This document shows positions 33,859 to 43,352 of a stretch of DNA of 64,000 bases, one piece after another. The notes under the pieces are model-generated. The model was not told the origin of the DNA. It saw only the letters and a list, made by a program, of their open reading frames with translations, and did no database searches. Position 1 is the stretch's first letter. Each line of letters opens with the position of its first letter. Source of the stretch: an uncultured Pseudoteredinibacter sp. (GTDB lineage: Bacteria > Pseudomonadota > Gammaproteobacteria > Pseudomonadales > Cellvibrionaceae); assembly GCF_947502065.1 (NCBI RefSeq), contig NZ_CANMYE010000007.1:62001-126000 (forward strand), written 5' to 3'. The translations under genes were made by a program, and so were the position numbers.

Positions 33859-34896
33859 ATGTTTACTTCCATAAGAATGTGGGGGCAATTAATCGTGTTT
33901 GCTTTGGGGGCTGCTCTGGTATTGGGCTCCTCAATAGCAAAGGCGCAAGACCATTTCACAAGAATGCAAACCCTTGATTGCACAGCCGTTAGCAACGCCA
34001 GTGTGGTTGAGTGTGAATCACTGCGAGATATTTATTTTGCCAGTGATGGCGCTAACTGGACTGAGGCTACTAACTGGGGCACCACGGATATTAGTACTTG
34101 GGCTAGAGTTCAAGTGACCGCTGGTGAAGTCACAGCCCTACAGTTAGATCGGGGGCAGGCGGGACCGCTTTCACCCTCGATTAGTGGCCTGCAAAATCTA
34201 ACGCTACTGAGCTTAAACGCTCCGTTCACAGGAACAATTCCAGATTCTCTAGGTGGGCTAACAGAGCTAGAGCAACTAACCATCACCAATACCAATTTTA
34301 GCGGCTCTATTCCGGCGGCCTTTTCTACCTTGAGTAGCTTAGATATTTTGGTAATCAGCCAAAACGATGACCTTGGTGGGAACCTGCCTCCAGAGTTGGG
34401 GCAATTAAATACTCTAGAGATACTTAGGATCGGTGGAGGACAGTTTACCGGCACCATTCCTACTATGTGGTCTGGCTTAACGGCATTAGAGGAAATCTCC
34501 ATTATCGATACGGGCATCGGCGGTGAAATTCCTGTGTCTTTTGCCAATATTCCGCGTGCGGTGATTATTCAGGATAATCAGTTTAGCGGTTTAATACCGG
34601 CTGAGTTTGGCAATGATATAGCTACGCCTGATGACTTCAGGGCACAGCGTAACCGTTTGACGGCTGATGGAAGTGGCGATGCTGTGATGCATACTGCGGG
34701 CCTGCAAGCTTGGTTTGCGAATCAAGGTTTTGTCGGTGCTGCAACGCGTCGCTTAATAGGTTTGCAATCGGCATTGACGAGCTCTGGGCCAGGCGGACAA
34801 CGAGCTGTACCGACGACACCTTTGTGGGTGCTTGTGGCTTTACCGTTAATCATTATGGGGGTGCTTCGAAGGAAGGCGTTTGCTAAGCATTTGTAG
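33859..34896 (+). CDS. Second secreted leucine-rich-repeat protein, paralogue of the preceding gene
   Basis: 345 residues. Same plan as its neighbour: signal peptide (about 1-30), LDCTAVSNASVVECESL Cys pair, plant-type LRRs (FTGTIPDSLGGLTELEQL, FSGSIPAAFSTLSSL, GGEIPVSFANI), and a C-terminal VPTTPLWVLVALPLIIMG helix with RRK. It starts 30 bp after the first LRR gene, so the two form an operon and probably arose by tandem duplication. Likely surface adhesion or binding proteins; ligand unknown. Confidence 0.8.
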   Translation: MFTSIRMWGQLIVFALGAALVLGSSIAKAQDHFTRMQTLDCTAVSNASVVECESLRDIYFASDGANWTEATNWGTTDISTWARVQVTAGEVTALQLDRGQAGPLSPSISGLQNLTLLSLNAPFTGTIPDSLGGLTELEQLTITNTNFSGSIPAAFSTLSSLDILVISQNDDLGGNLPPELGQLNTLEILRIGGGQFTGTIPTMWSGLTALEEISIIDTGIGGEIPVSFANIPRAVIIQDNQFSGLIPAEFGNDIATPDDFRAQRNRLTADGSGDAVMHTAGLQAWFANQGFVGAATRRLIGLQSALTSSGPGGQRAVPTTPLWVLVALPLIIMGVLRRKAFAKHL

Positions 34897-34966
34897 CCGT
34901 TTGGAGGAAAATAATCAAAAGCTCACTAATGGCTTATAGCTCGGCGTTCATCTTAGGCTCAGGCTG

Positions 34967-34985
34967 CTATTGTTAAAAACAATAG
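34967..34985. repeat. Short inverted repeat after the LRR genes
   Basis: CTATTGTT-AAA-AACAATAG, exact 8-bp arms, 70 bases past the second LRR stop and 60 bases before a 37-residue ORF. Operator or weak terminator. Confidence 0.4.
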
Positions 34986-35045
34986 TTGCTGAATGACTTT
35001 TTGGCGGCAAAGTAATCTCTATTGAATAGCGTGAGGTTAAAGCAG

Positions 35046-35159
35046 ATGAATGCATGGCAATATCAATTAGGCTTAAAGCACAGACCAGCTTTTATATCTG
35101 GCCTGTGTTGCGGAATTGCTCTCGGCGCTCTAATGACTTATGTCTTAATATCAATTTAG
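35046..35159 (+). CDS. 37-residue single-pass membrane mini-protein (candidate)
   Basis: The ORF runs ATG (35046) to TAG (35157-35159) with GAGG 9 nt upstream. The product begins MNAWQYQLGLKHRPAF and continues as one hydrophobic helix, SGLCCGIALGALMTYVLISI, with a positive-inside layout. It is too short for routine gene calling. Small membrane proteins of this size are common, but I recognise no family and coding status is unproven. Confidence 0.45.
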   Translation: MNAWQYQLGLKHRPAFISGLCCGIALGALMTYVLISI

Positions 35160-35188
35160 TGTGCCGAGGTAGTAGGCCCGCGAGATCA

Positions 35189-36118
35189 TTAGTTCGCCAG
35201 TAAAAACTCACTGATTTTTTCTAATGCCAAATCTGCTTCAGGTAAAAAAGGTGCAAAGCCTTGAAACACATGGGGCATATCCGGCCATAGATCCACTTCC
35301 ACTTCTGAACCCTGCTCCTTTGCAGCGTCAGCAAAAATGATACTGTCCCCTAATAACACTTCCCGCTCTCCGGTTTGGAGAAGGGTTGGTGGCAACGAGC
35401 TAAGATCACCCTTGGCGGGTGAGACCAAAGGATTGTTAACATCGGCGCCCTGGGTGTAGTTTTCAACGACTAAAGGTAGCAAATCAGCGTTAATAATCGG
35501 ATCCACCGCCTTGTTGCTGCTTATGGTTGGGCTGGCAAAATCTAAACTGGTAGCGGGAGATATTGCGGCTACGGCATCTGGCTTACGCAGGCCCTGCTCT
35601 TGCAAAGCAAGCACAAGGCTTAGGCTCAGATTACCTCCAGCAGAATCCCCAGAGACATAAATTTTTTCGGCTGCGCCTTTATTATTGTGGCCATTTTCCA
35701 ATAGCCATTTATAACTTGCTATACAATCATTCAGTCCGTTTGGAAATGGAAACTCGGGTGCGAGTCGATAAGCAATTGCCAGCACCTCGCAGCCTGTTAA
35801 TTCTGCCAAGCGAGAGGTTACCGAACGGTGGGTAGCGGGAGAGCCTGCCATCCAAGAGCCACCATGAATATACAGTAAGCGTTTGCCGGGCTGGCTATTT
35901 GGGGCAATTACCCATTCGCTAGTGACACTTAACTCGCCGTCGCTGGCAATCGCTGGGTATATGCGTGACTTAATGGCGCTGATACTGGGGTCGGCTGCAC
36001 AGTACATATCAAGCAGCGCGCGCTTGGCAACGGTTTCGCCGCCAGATTGCCGGGTCGCTGCTGAAACGGCTTCCATATGTTCTATGACTTGCTGGTACTT
36101 ATTATTATCGATTGGCAT
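35189..36118 (-). CDS. Alpha/beta hydrolase of the HSL/arylesterase family
   Basis: 309 residues from the ATG at 36118 (TGGAG upstream; the frame extends to 36145). The oxyanion motif is YIHGGSWMAGS, the nucleophile lies in GDSAGGN, and the catalytic His in WPDMPHVFQGF. This is the hormone-sensitive-lipase-like group that hydrolyses short-chain esters. It is next to a second hydrolase and a TonB receptor on the same strand, suggesting uptake and hydrolysis of an ester-containing compound. Confidence 0.9.
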   Translation of the reverse strand: MPIDNNKYQQVIEHMEAVSAATRQSGGETVAKRALLDMYCAADPSISAIKSRIYPAIASDGELSVTSEWVIAPNSQPGKRLLYIHGGSWMAGSPATHRSVTSRLAELTGCEVLAIAYRLAPEFPFPNGLNDCIASYKWLLENGHNNKGAAEKIYVSGDSAGGNLSLSLVLALQEQGLRKPDAVAAISPATSLDFASPTISSNKAVDPIINADLLPLVVENYTQGADVNNPLVSPAKGDLSSLPPTLLQTGEREVLLGDSIIFADAAKEQGSEVEVDLWPDMPHVFQGFAPFLPEADLALEKISEFLLAN

Positions 36119-36191
36119 TGCTAGGCTCCATTTCAAATGCTTCAAGTTTGAATGCTAGCCCAAGGCTATCAGATTCTATGTGGGAGTGGCA

Positions 36192-37238
36192 TCAGCTGGT
36201 TCTTAAAAAATTTAAAAAGTGGTTTAGAAATATCTCTGGTGCTTCGATAAAAGGGCTATGCCCTACACCCTCTAAACATACTTCTTGGTACTTACCATAG
36301 CGTTGCAGTAGAGCCCGAGTTTGAGAAACCATCGGTTGAGCCGGGCAGATTTCATTCCCTGGCCAAGCTGGCACTAAACCCTGTGAACCCAAAAACGCTA
36401 GGTCGGAAAAAGACTGATCGCTAATAACCTTGTCTTCTGCGCCATGTAACCAGAGGATTGGTGCCTTCTTCTTGAGATTAACTAGCTCTGCAACGTTAAA
36501 ATACTTAGCACTGATGGCATTGATAGGGCCAAACTTTCCGGGTGCAACGTATGGCCAATTTTCGCTCTCAGTAAAATCTCCAGGGTAGCGATCTACCGCT
36601 ATTTTTTGTTTCAGCGAGGCTCGCAATAATTGCTCCTCCCTCGGCATTACCCATGGCTTGGCAAAGTAGCTATTGCGAATAACATTTCGTGGAGAAAAGT
36701 CATTATCGCTGCTGGTATCTTGCAGTTTTATCTGGGCGATAAACTCTTTGGCAACTACCCCGCCGCCACAGCCTGCAAAATCACTATAGTTCGGGTCGCC
36801 AGCAATATTTTTACTGCCACCAAAGCCGAAGGGACTGACCGGTGCAACCAAGCTTAATGAACGAATACATTCTGGGTGATCAATGGCGAGCTGCATAATG
36901 GCGGCCGCTCCAGCGGACCAACCTAGAAAATGCGCAGAATCAATATTTAAAGCTTGCATTAGCTCAAATAGATCGTCGCTCCAATCTCGGGCGCCGCGTT
37001 CAGCATTTATGATTTTGTCTTCGGTATCCCCATAGCCACGAAGATCTGGCGCCAAGCATAAATATTTACTTGGCATATCTAACATTAAGTCTTCGAAGTA
37101 GTCGGCCGCTGAAAAATTACCATGAATAAAAAACACCGGCTCCCCGTCACTGCTGCCACGACGCAAAACATGCTGCTTGAGTCGTGGCGTTGATACAGTG
37201 ATCGAATCAATGCCGGCCAAGTGAGACGATTGCATCAT
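36192..37238 (-). CDS. Alpha/beta-fold hydrolase
   Basis: 348 residues. Typical landmarks: VFFIHGNFSAADYFEDLM, PDLRGYGDTE, the nucleophile elbow GWSAGAA, and the catalytic His in EGVGHSPFIEAPE. The cap is longer than in simple esterases (about 165-255). Its ATG lies 10 bases after the TonB-receptor stop, so the two are co-transcribed. Substrate unknown. Confidence 0.88.
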   Translation of the reverse strand: MMQSSHLAGIDSITVSTPRLKQHVLRRGSSDGEPVFFIHGNFSAADYFEDLMLDMPSKYLCLAPDLRGYGDTEDKIINAERGARDWSDDLFELMQALNIDSAHFLGWSAGAAAIMQLAIDHPECIRSLSLVAPVSPFGFGGSKNIAGDPNYSDFAGCGGGVVAKEFIAQIKLQDTSSDNDFSPRNVIRNSYFAKPWVMPREEQLLRASLKQKIAVDRYPGDFTESENWPYVAPGKFGPINAISAKYFNVAELVNLKKKAPILWLHGAEDKVISDQSFSDLAFLGSQGLVPAWPGNEICPAQPMVSQTRALLQRYGKYQEVCLEGVGHSPFIEAPEIFLNHFLNFLRTS

Positions 37239-37248
37239 TCATTCACGC

Positions 37249-39444
37249 CTAGAAATTATAGCTGGCTGACAGAGCGTAGGTTCTTGGTGCGCTGTAGTAG
37301 CCCAGCATAACTCCCGGGAAGGCGGAGATATCAAAGGCATGACTGCGATAGCGCTTGTCCGATAAGTTCTTGCCTCCAAGCATCACGTTCCAGCTATTAT
37401 CCTCGGCGGCCAATATAAAGGCGGCATTCACGAGGCTGTAACCACTTTGTGCGAGGGTTTCTTGGCTATTTACTTCTAAATAAGTTTTGCTGCGATAGCT
37501 GATGTCAGTTAAGAAGCTGAGTTGGCCCCAATCCCAAGCGGCAAAATCGTAACGCAATCCAAATTGCGTATCCCACTCGGGTGCATTAACAAGTTCTCGC
37601 TGATCCGAGATATCGATGAGTTGGTTGCTCAAGGGGTCGCCAGTGATGTATTCGCGATACTCGGCATCCAAATAACCAATGTTTAAGTTAACGGTGAGCG
37701 ATTCTGTCGCCAAAGCGGTCAATTCAAGCTCGGCGCCTTTCATAACGGCTTCACCCGCATTAGTAAACACCGGCAAAATTGAGCCGCCATCAGCACTGGC
37801 TTCAAAACTACTCAGCTGCAGGTCGTCGTATTGATTGCGGAATATCGCTGCATTAATTCGCAGGCGATCACCCCAGAGTTGAGTTTTTAGTCCGGCTTCT
37901 AGGCTGACCAGCGTTTCTTCATCAAAGGGCGTTAATGCGTCGGAAGTTACTCGGCCATTAAAGCCGCCTGCTTTAAAGGCTGTAGAGTAGCTAGCGTATA
38001 AATTAGTGTCTTCATTAAGTTGATACTTCAAGCCCAGCTTGGGTGAAAAATTACTGAAGTCGGCATCATCTGGATTGCCCGATACCACCGTGCCCTGCCC
38101 GCGAACAGTTCTTAGTAGATCGCTATCGGGATTGGCTAAAGCGGGGTTTCCAGCCGCCAGTGCCAGCAGATTAAAACTTTCGGCTATGCGGCGATAGGAT
38201 TTTGTTTCTTTGGTATAACGAAAGCCTGCGATGGCGGTGAGCTGCTCATTGATATCATAGTCAAGCTGGCCAAATACGGCATAGCTATCGGTTTCAAAAA
38301 AACCATCGCCCGAACTGGCGCTGAAAATATTGGCAAAGACGCCACCATCAAAGGTTTGCCCTTGTTCATTAAAATAGTATAAGCCGCTGACCAGAGAGAC
38401 ATTATCGTTTTGGTACTGGAGCTGAAACTCCTGGCTGCTTTGCTCTTGCTCATTAAAATAATAGATGCCAAAGGCATTAATCGGAGTGCCATCTAGATCT
38501 AACTCTGTGCCATAGTCTAACTCGCGGTAAGAGCTTATGGATTTTAAGCTCCATTGCTCGTTTAGATCCCAGCTGGCGTTTAGGCTAATGCCCTTGGTTT
38601 CGGTTTGCTCGACCGTATTGAAGTCGGCATTGACCACGAAGGGATCTTCATCCGCAGCGAAGGTAGGGCCCAAAATAATACTGATCGGGGTTTCTTTTGC
38701 CGGTGTGCGAGAGCGCTTAGGGTCGCTATCTGAGTAATCCATTGCTAACTGCAGACTAAAGTTATCACTGGGGTCAAACTGTAAAACGGCGCGCACGAAT
38801 TGAGTGTCGCGGTCGCCATCGCGTTGGCCATCAAATCGGTTTACGCTATAACCCTCATGCTCCATGCTGGCTAAGGTTAAACGTCCCTTTAGGGTGTCTG
38901 AGAGTGGGCCGCTAATACTGGCTTTGATATCACGGCGATCATAATTTCCAAGATGAGCACTGATATTACCGCTGAACTCTTCGGTGGGGGCCGCAGATAC
39001 ATATTTGATGGCACCACCAACCGAGTTACGACCGTATAAGCTACCTTGCGGGCCTCGTAAGACCTCAATTCTCTCAACATCAACGACATCAAGGAATGCC
39101 CCTTGAGCGCGCCCCAGGTAAATATCATCGAGGTAAATACCAACGCCTGGCTCAAAAAAGGCGACCGAATCAATTTGCCCAATACCGCGTATATAAACCA
39201 CAGCGTTGTTAGCATCACCTGAGTGTACGCTCAAGTTAGGTACCATGCTTTGTAAATCGCCGATGGTAGAGACCTGGGCAGATTCTAAGTTCTCTGAGGT
39301 AAATGAGCTTACCGCAACTGGAACTTCTTGCAGGTTGGCCTCGCGGCGCTCTGCGGTCACGATAACTTCTTCTATTTGGGCACATAGTGGGGTGCTGGCC
39401 AGGGCTATGCTAAGGCCTACGGCATGCGCTAGGGGCTTACGCAT
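37249..39444 (-). CDS. TonB-dependent outer-membrane receptor
   Basis: 731 residues. Signal peptide (about 1-22), TonB box IEEVIVTAERRE at about 25-36, plug domain (LQSMVPNLSVHSG, YIRGIGQIDSVAF, VEVLRGPQGSLYGRNSVGGAIKY) and a beta-barrel ending RTYALSASYNF with terminal Phe. This is the plug type common in marine bacteria that take up complex organics. It is followed by a hydrolase in the same transcript. The ligand is unlikely to be a simple siderophore given that context. Confidence 0.93.
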   Translation of the reverse strand: MRKPLAHAVGLSIALASTPLCAQIEEVIVTAERREANLQEVPVAVSSFTSENLESAQVSTIGDLQSMVPNLSVHSGDANNAVVYIRGIGQIDSVAFFEPGVGIYLDDIYLGRAQGAFLDVVDVERIEVLRGPQGSLYGRNSVGGAIKYVSAAPTEEFSGNISAHLGNYDRRDIKASISGPLSDTLKGRLTLASMEHEGYSVNRFDGQRDGDRDTQFVRAVLQFDPSDNFSLQLAMDYSDSDPKRSRTPAKETPISIILGPTFAADEDPFVVNADFNTVEQTETKGISLNASWDLNEQWSLKSISSYRELDYGTELDLDGTPINAFGIYYFNEQEQSSQEFQLQYQNDNVSLVSGLYYFNEQGQTFDGGVFANIFSASSGDGFFETDSYAVFGQLDYDINEQLTAIAGFRYTKETKSYRRIAESFNLLALAAGNPALANPDSDLLRTVRGQGTVVSGNPDDADFSNFSPKLGLKYQLNEDTNLYASYSTAFKAGGFNGRVTSDALTPFDEETLVSLEAGLKTQLWGDRLRINAAIFRNQYDDLQLSSFEASADGGSILPVFTNAGEAVMKGAELELTALATESLTVNLNIGYLDAEYREYITGDPLSNQLIDISDQRELVNAPEWDTQFGLRYDFAAWDWGQLSFLTDISYRSKTYLEVNSQETLAQSGYSLVNAAFILAAEDNSWNVMLGGKNLSDKRYRSHAFDISAFPGVMLGYYSAPRTYALSASYNF

Positions 39445-39597
39445 CTTACTTTCCTCTCGCTACTATTATTATTTGATGGCTGTCACTATAGGTATTTACG
39501 AGCAAGGAAAAAATGACGGATTAGATCGATATATAGGGTACAATTTCGCTCAGCTGGTTTTTGTCAGGCGCGTTTTTTAAAGTGCTACATGGGCCCG

Positions 39598-40638
39598 CTA
39601 TACGTCTTCCTGTTTGAGCTGTGGGAATTGTTTTATATAGGTAGCCGGGGATACATTGTGCCAACGTTTGAATGCACGTTTAAAACTACGCTCGTCACTA
39701 TAGCCAAGACGAGTAGCGGTATCACTAATCGCTAAGCCAGATTCCAAATATTGGCAAGCCAGATCGCTATTACAGTTATCTAATAGCTGGCGAAAGCTAG
39801 AACCATATTCGCTCAGGCGGCGTCGCAAGGTGGCCACACTCATGCTCAGCTCACTGGCAATCCATTCTTGGTTCACAAGCACCTGCTTTGCGCTGGCTTG
39901 CTGAATTTTCTCCTGGCAAAGTTGTAGAAAATTGAATTCAGCTTTGCTTTCAGTCAGCGCCAGGAAGTATAGATAGTGACTATAAAGGTTGGCTGCAATG
40001 TCCTCTTTGAAGTCATGCTGCAAAGGGAGTTTTGCCTGCTCTATATCGTAGGCTAACTCGTATTGTTTTTGTTGTAGCTTAAGTGGAGCCTGAAAAATAT
40101 TTAAATGATGATCGTGCTCAGGCAGCAATAGGCGTTTACTGCAAACTCGCTTGAGCTTGAGTGGCGTTTTGCATAGGTAAGACAGTGTGCAATGAATGCT
40201 AATTAAAGCAAACTCTATGGCCAGTGGGATGGCCTGGGTTTGATAGTGGAATTCACTATCATCAACGCAATAACTTAAGCTACGACCTCGTTTACAGACA
40301 ATGTTAAAACTGCCGCCATGAATAATGTTGTAATTGTCGGCCAAACTCTGCAGCCCCTGCTCTAGAGTTTCGCATTGCTGCAAGCTGGAGAATACTAAGC
40401 GTGTGCTACCGCGTCTAAGAGGACGGCTAGATATCAGGTGAGATTCTTCATGCACAGCATTTTGACTGGCCAGCATAATGCGCCAAGCATCACCCATATC
40501 GATGAGTCGATTGGAATTATCTAACAGATCACTGGGAAGCTTCAGCTGCTTTAATATATCCGCAACACTGGCGCCAGCCTCAATGGTTTTGGCCATTAGC
40601 TCCAATAGGTCTTCGGCAGCGATGCGGAAATTGCTCAT
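39598..40638 (-). CDS. AraC-family regulator
   Basis: 346 residues. The ~230-residue N-terminal domain is the arabinose-binding type, and the C-terminus has two HTHs (WIASELSMSVATLRRRLSEYG, ISDTATRLGYSDERSFKRAFK) ending in WHNVSPATY. It lies upstream of the TonB receptor and hydrolases on the same strand, so it is the likely local regulator of that uptake locus. Confidence 0.88.
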   Translation of the reverse strand: MSNFRIAAEDLLELMAKTIEAGASVADILKQLKLPSDLLDNSNRLIDMGDAWRIMLASQNAVHEESHLISSRPLRRGSTRLVFSSLQQCETLEQGLQSLADNYNIIHGGSFNIVCKRGRSLSYCVDDSEFHYQTQAIPLAIEFALISIHCTLSYLCKTPLKLKRVCSKRLLLPEHDHHLNIFQAPLKLQQKQYELAYDIEQAKLPLQHDFKEDIAANLYSHYLYFLALTESKAEFNFLQLCQEKIQQASAKQVLVNQEWIASELSMSVATLRRRLSEYGSSFRQLLDNCNSDLACQYLESGLAISDTATRLGYSDERSFKRAFKRWHNVSPATYIKQFPQLKQEDV

Positions 40639-40729
40639 TGTTCAGCTCTTAGTTCCTGAGCTGATGATATTAAGGGCATCTGGAGAAATTACCAGTGCCC
40701 ATAGTTTTTCCTCTGTATTTAAGTTTTGC

Positions 40730-41938
40730 TCAGTCTTGCTCAACCCAGCGACCTTCCGCCGCTGCAGTAAACACCACATCTGTCGAACTATTCAAAGCGG
40801 TCTCTGCAGAATCTTGAACGACACCAATAATAAAGCCGACAGCTACTACCTGCATGGCAACGTCATTCTCGATACCAAATAGGCCGCAAGCCAATGGGAT
40901 CAATAGCAAGGAGCCACCGGCAACGCCTGATGCGCCGCAGGCGCAGACTGCGGCAACAACGCTGAGTAATAGCGCCGAAGCGATATCAACTTCAATACCT
41001 AGGGTATTTACTGCCGCGAGTGTCAACACGGTAACAGTGATGGCGGCGCCGGCCATATTGATTGTGGCACCTAAAGGAATAGAAACGGAGTAGGTATCTT
41101 CGTGCAAATCCAGCTTTTTACAGAGGTTCATATTCACTGGAATATTGGCCGCTGAGCTGCGGGTAAAAAAGGCAGTTACTCCGCTCTCGCGTAAGCAGTT
41201 AAATACCAATGGGTATGGGTTACGGCGTGTGCGTACAAAAACAATGATCGGGTTTACAATCAAGGCGATTATTAACATGGCGCTGATTAGCAGCATTAAT
41301 AGTTGAGCGTATTCTGCAAGAGCACTGAAGCCCGTGCTGGCAATAACCCCAGCTACCAAGCCAAAGATACCAATAGGTGCTAAGCGAATCACCACCTTAA
41401 CAACCGCGGTAACGGCATCGGCACTATCGACTAGGAACTGCCTTGTTGAGTCGCTGGCTTGTCGCAGCGCTAAGCCAAGACCAATAGCCCAAACCAAAAT
41501 ACCAATGAAGTTGCCACTGCTAATTGCATTGATAGGGTTGTCTACCATCTTCATGAGTACACCCTGTAGCACTTGTGCAATACCTTCTGGGGGCGTTAAA
41601 GAGGACTCATTGGTCACGAGCGTCAATGTTACTGGGAAGCTAAAGCTCAACATGACTGCAACAAAAGCGGCTGATACGGTGCCGATGCCATATAACACAA
41701 GAATCGGTTTCATATGGGTTTGCTGGCCTTTTTGGTGATTGGCCAGTGAGGACATCACCAGAACAAATACCAGTAAAGGTGCTACCGCCTTTAAGGCACC
41801 CACAAAAAGTGAGCCCAATAAAGATAGTTTTTGCCCCATATCGGGGATTAGGCTACCCACGGCGATACCTAGAAGAATGCCTATGGCAATTTGTAAGACC
41901 AAGGAGCCCTGCCAAAGGCGTTGAAAAATGGAAGTCAT
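40730..41938 (-). CDS. sstT: Sodium:serine/threonine symporter SstT
   Basis: 402 residues with the DAACS fold of about eight TM helices and two hairpin loops. Distinctive features: LVLQIAIGILLGIAVGSLIPD at the start, AAPLLVFVLVMSSLANH-type helix 2, TRSSAANIPVNMNLC, and a hairpin with ACGASGVAGGSLLLIPLAC. Imports serine and threonine with sodium. Single gene, divergent from a dipeptidase. Confidence 0.93.
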   Translation of the reverse strand: MTSIFQRLWQGSLVLQIAIGILLGIAVGSLIPDMGQKLSLLGSLFVGALKAVAPLLVFVLVMSSLANHQKGQQTHMKPILVLYGIGTVSAAFVAVMLSFSFPVTLTLVTNESSLTPPEGIAQVLQGVLMKMVDNPINAISSGNFIGILVWAIGLGLALRQASDSTRQFLVDSADAVTAVVKVVIRLAPIGIFGLVAGVIASTGFSALAEYAQLLMLLISAMLIIALIVNPIIVFVRTRRNPYPLVFNCLRESGVTAFFTRSSAANIPVNMNLCKKLDLHEDTYSVSIPLGATINMAGAAITVTVLTLAAVNTLGIEVDIASALLLSVVAAVCACGASGVAGGSLLLIPLACGLFGIENDVAMQVVAVGFIIGVVQDSAETALNSSTDVVFTAAAEGRWVEQD

Positions 41939-42110
41939 CGCAAACCCTATTATCGTTGTTTAACGTTTAGCCCTGTGGGCATTGTGCACGATTTTGTTCT
42001 AATCGATTTGTTTACACAACGATTGGGGGGCAAAATGATTCAATTTGCACTTTTCATTACCATCCAGAAACATACAATGAGGTATGTTTATCAAACTGGC
42101 GATCACTACT

Positions 42111-43292
42111 ATGAAAATAATAAAGAACAGCTTAATCGCGTTGTTACTACTGCTTTTGATTGCAGCACTGTTGATGCGTTTATTTGCTCCAGCGGCGATT
42201 GAGCGCGAGCTCAATAAGGTGAGCCCCCATGAGCCATGGCCTATATCTGCCAAAGCGAAGAGCCTGCATCAGGATATATTAATTGGTGATTGGCACAGCG
42301 ACTCTACCCTATGGGCGCGGGATCTCAATCAGTGGGCAGATCGCGGACATATGGATGTGCCACGTTTGCAAGCCGGTAATGTGGCCATGCAGATGTTTAC
42401 CAGTGTGACCAAGAGCCCATCGGGTCAGAACTACGATCGCAATGAAACTGAGGCCGGCGATACCATTACCTTGCTTGCCATAATACAAGGTTGGCCAATA
42501 CGAACTTGGAATAGCCTGGCCGAGCGAGCGCTTTACCAAGCTGAGCGTTTGCAAGCTGTAGTAGACGATAATCCCGAGGCAATTCGCTTGGTTCGCAGTC
42601 AGGAGGATTTACAAGAAGTCTTACAGCAAAGAGCAAAAGGTCAGCAGCAAGTTGCAGCCTTATTGGGTACAGAAGGCTCCCATGCTTTGGATGGCAAGAT
42701 AGAGAATGTTGAGCGTTTATATAATGCCGGCTTTCGTATGATGGGCCTGCACCATTTCTTCGATAATAAACTGGGTGGCTCATTACACGGCACCAGCGCT
42801 GCGGGCTTAAGCGAGTTTGGCCGCGAAGCTGTACAAGAAATGGAGAGACTGGGCATTATTGTGGATTTAGCGCACTCGTCTGAGGCGGTGGTACGCGATG
42901 TGTTGGCATTGGTAACACGCCCAGTGGTGGTAAGCCATACCGGCTTACACGGTCACTGCCCTGGCCCGCGTAATATTTCCGATGAGCTTATGCAAGAGAT
43001 CGCCCAGCAGGGTGGATTGATTGCAATTGGTTATTGGGATGGTGCGGTATGCGAAATCACACCGAGCAATATCGTGAAAGCCATGCGCTACGGTATTGAG
43101 CTGCTTGGTGTCGAACATATTGCTTTAGGCTCGGATTATGATGGCTCAACCGAAGTGCAGTTTGATACCTCTGAATTGGCGGTGTTAACTGAAGAGATGT
43201 TAAAAGCTGGCTTTAGCGAAGGCGAAATCCGAGCGGTCATGGGCGAAAATATGAAGCGCTTTTTATTAGCAAACCTGCCTGCTCAGGATTAA
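42111..43292 (+). CDS. M19 family membrane dipeptidase
   Basis: 393 residues from the ATG at 42111; an ATG at 42084 would add nine residues, and neither has a clear ribosome-binding site. N-terminal membrane anchor IIKNSLIALLLLLLIAALLMR. Metal ligands: the HxD pair in IGDWHSDSTLW, Glu in GTEGSHALDG, His in VVSHTGLHGHC and Asp in LGSDYDGST. Renal-dipeptidase-type zinc enzymes hydrolyse dipeptides, including D-amino-acid-containing ones. Probably periplasmic and tethered to the inner membrane. Confidence 0.9.
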   Translation: MKIIKNSLIALLLLLLIAALLMRLFAPAAIERELNKVSPHEPWPISAKAKSLHQDILIGDWHSDSTLWARDLNQWADRGHMDVPRLQAGNVAMQMFTSVTKSPSGQNYDRNETEAGDTITLLAIIQGWPIRTWNSLAERALYQAERLQAVVDDNPEAIRLVRSQEDLQEVLQQRAKGQQQVAALLGTEGSHALDGKIENVERLYNAGFRMMGLHHFFDNKLGGSLHGTSAAGLSEFGREAVQEMERLGIIVDLAHSSEAVVRDVLALVTRPVVVSHTGLHGHCPGPRNISDELMQEIAQQGGLIAIGYWDGAVCEITPSNIVKAMRYGIELLGVEHIALGSDYDGSTEVQFDTSELAVLTEEMLKAGFSEGEIRAVMGENMKRFLLANLPAQD

Positions 43293-43352
43293 CTCTGAAT
43301 TAAACTAGGTTTCAATAAACTAGATTGCAATAAAGTAGAGCGCTCGCTGTTT

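Noticed and set aside
41921..42202. 93-codon ORF overlapping the sstT start and the dipeptidase start
   Set aside because: It overlaps the 5' ends of two well-supported genes in a different frame and shows no domain, signal peptide or good ribosome-binding site.
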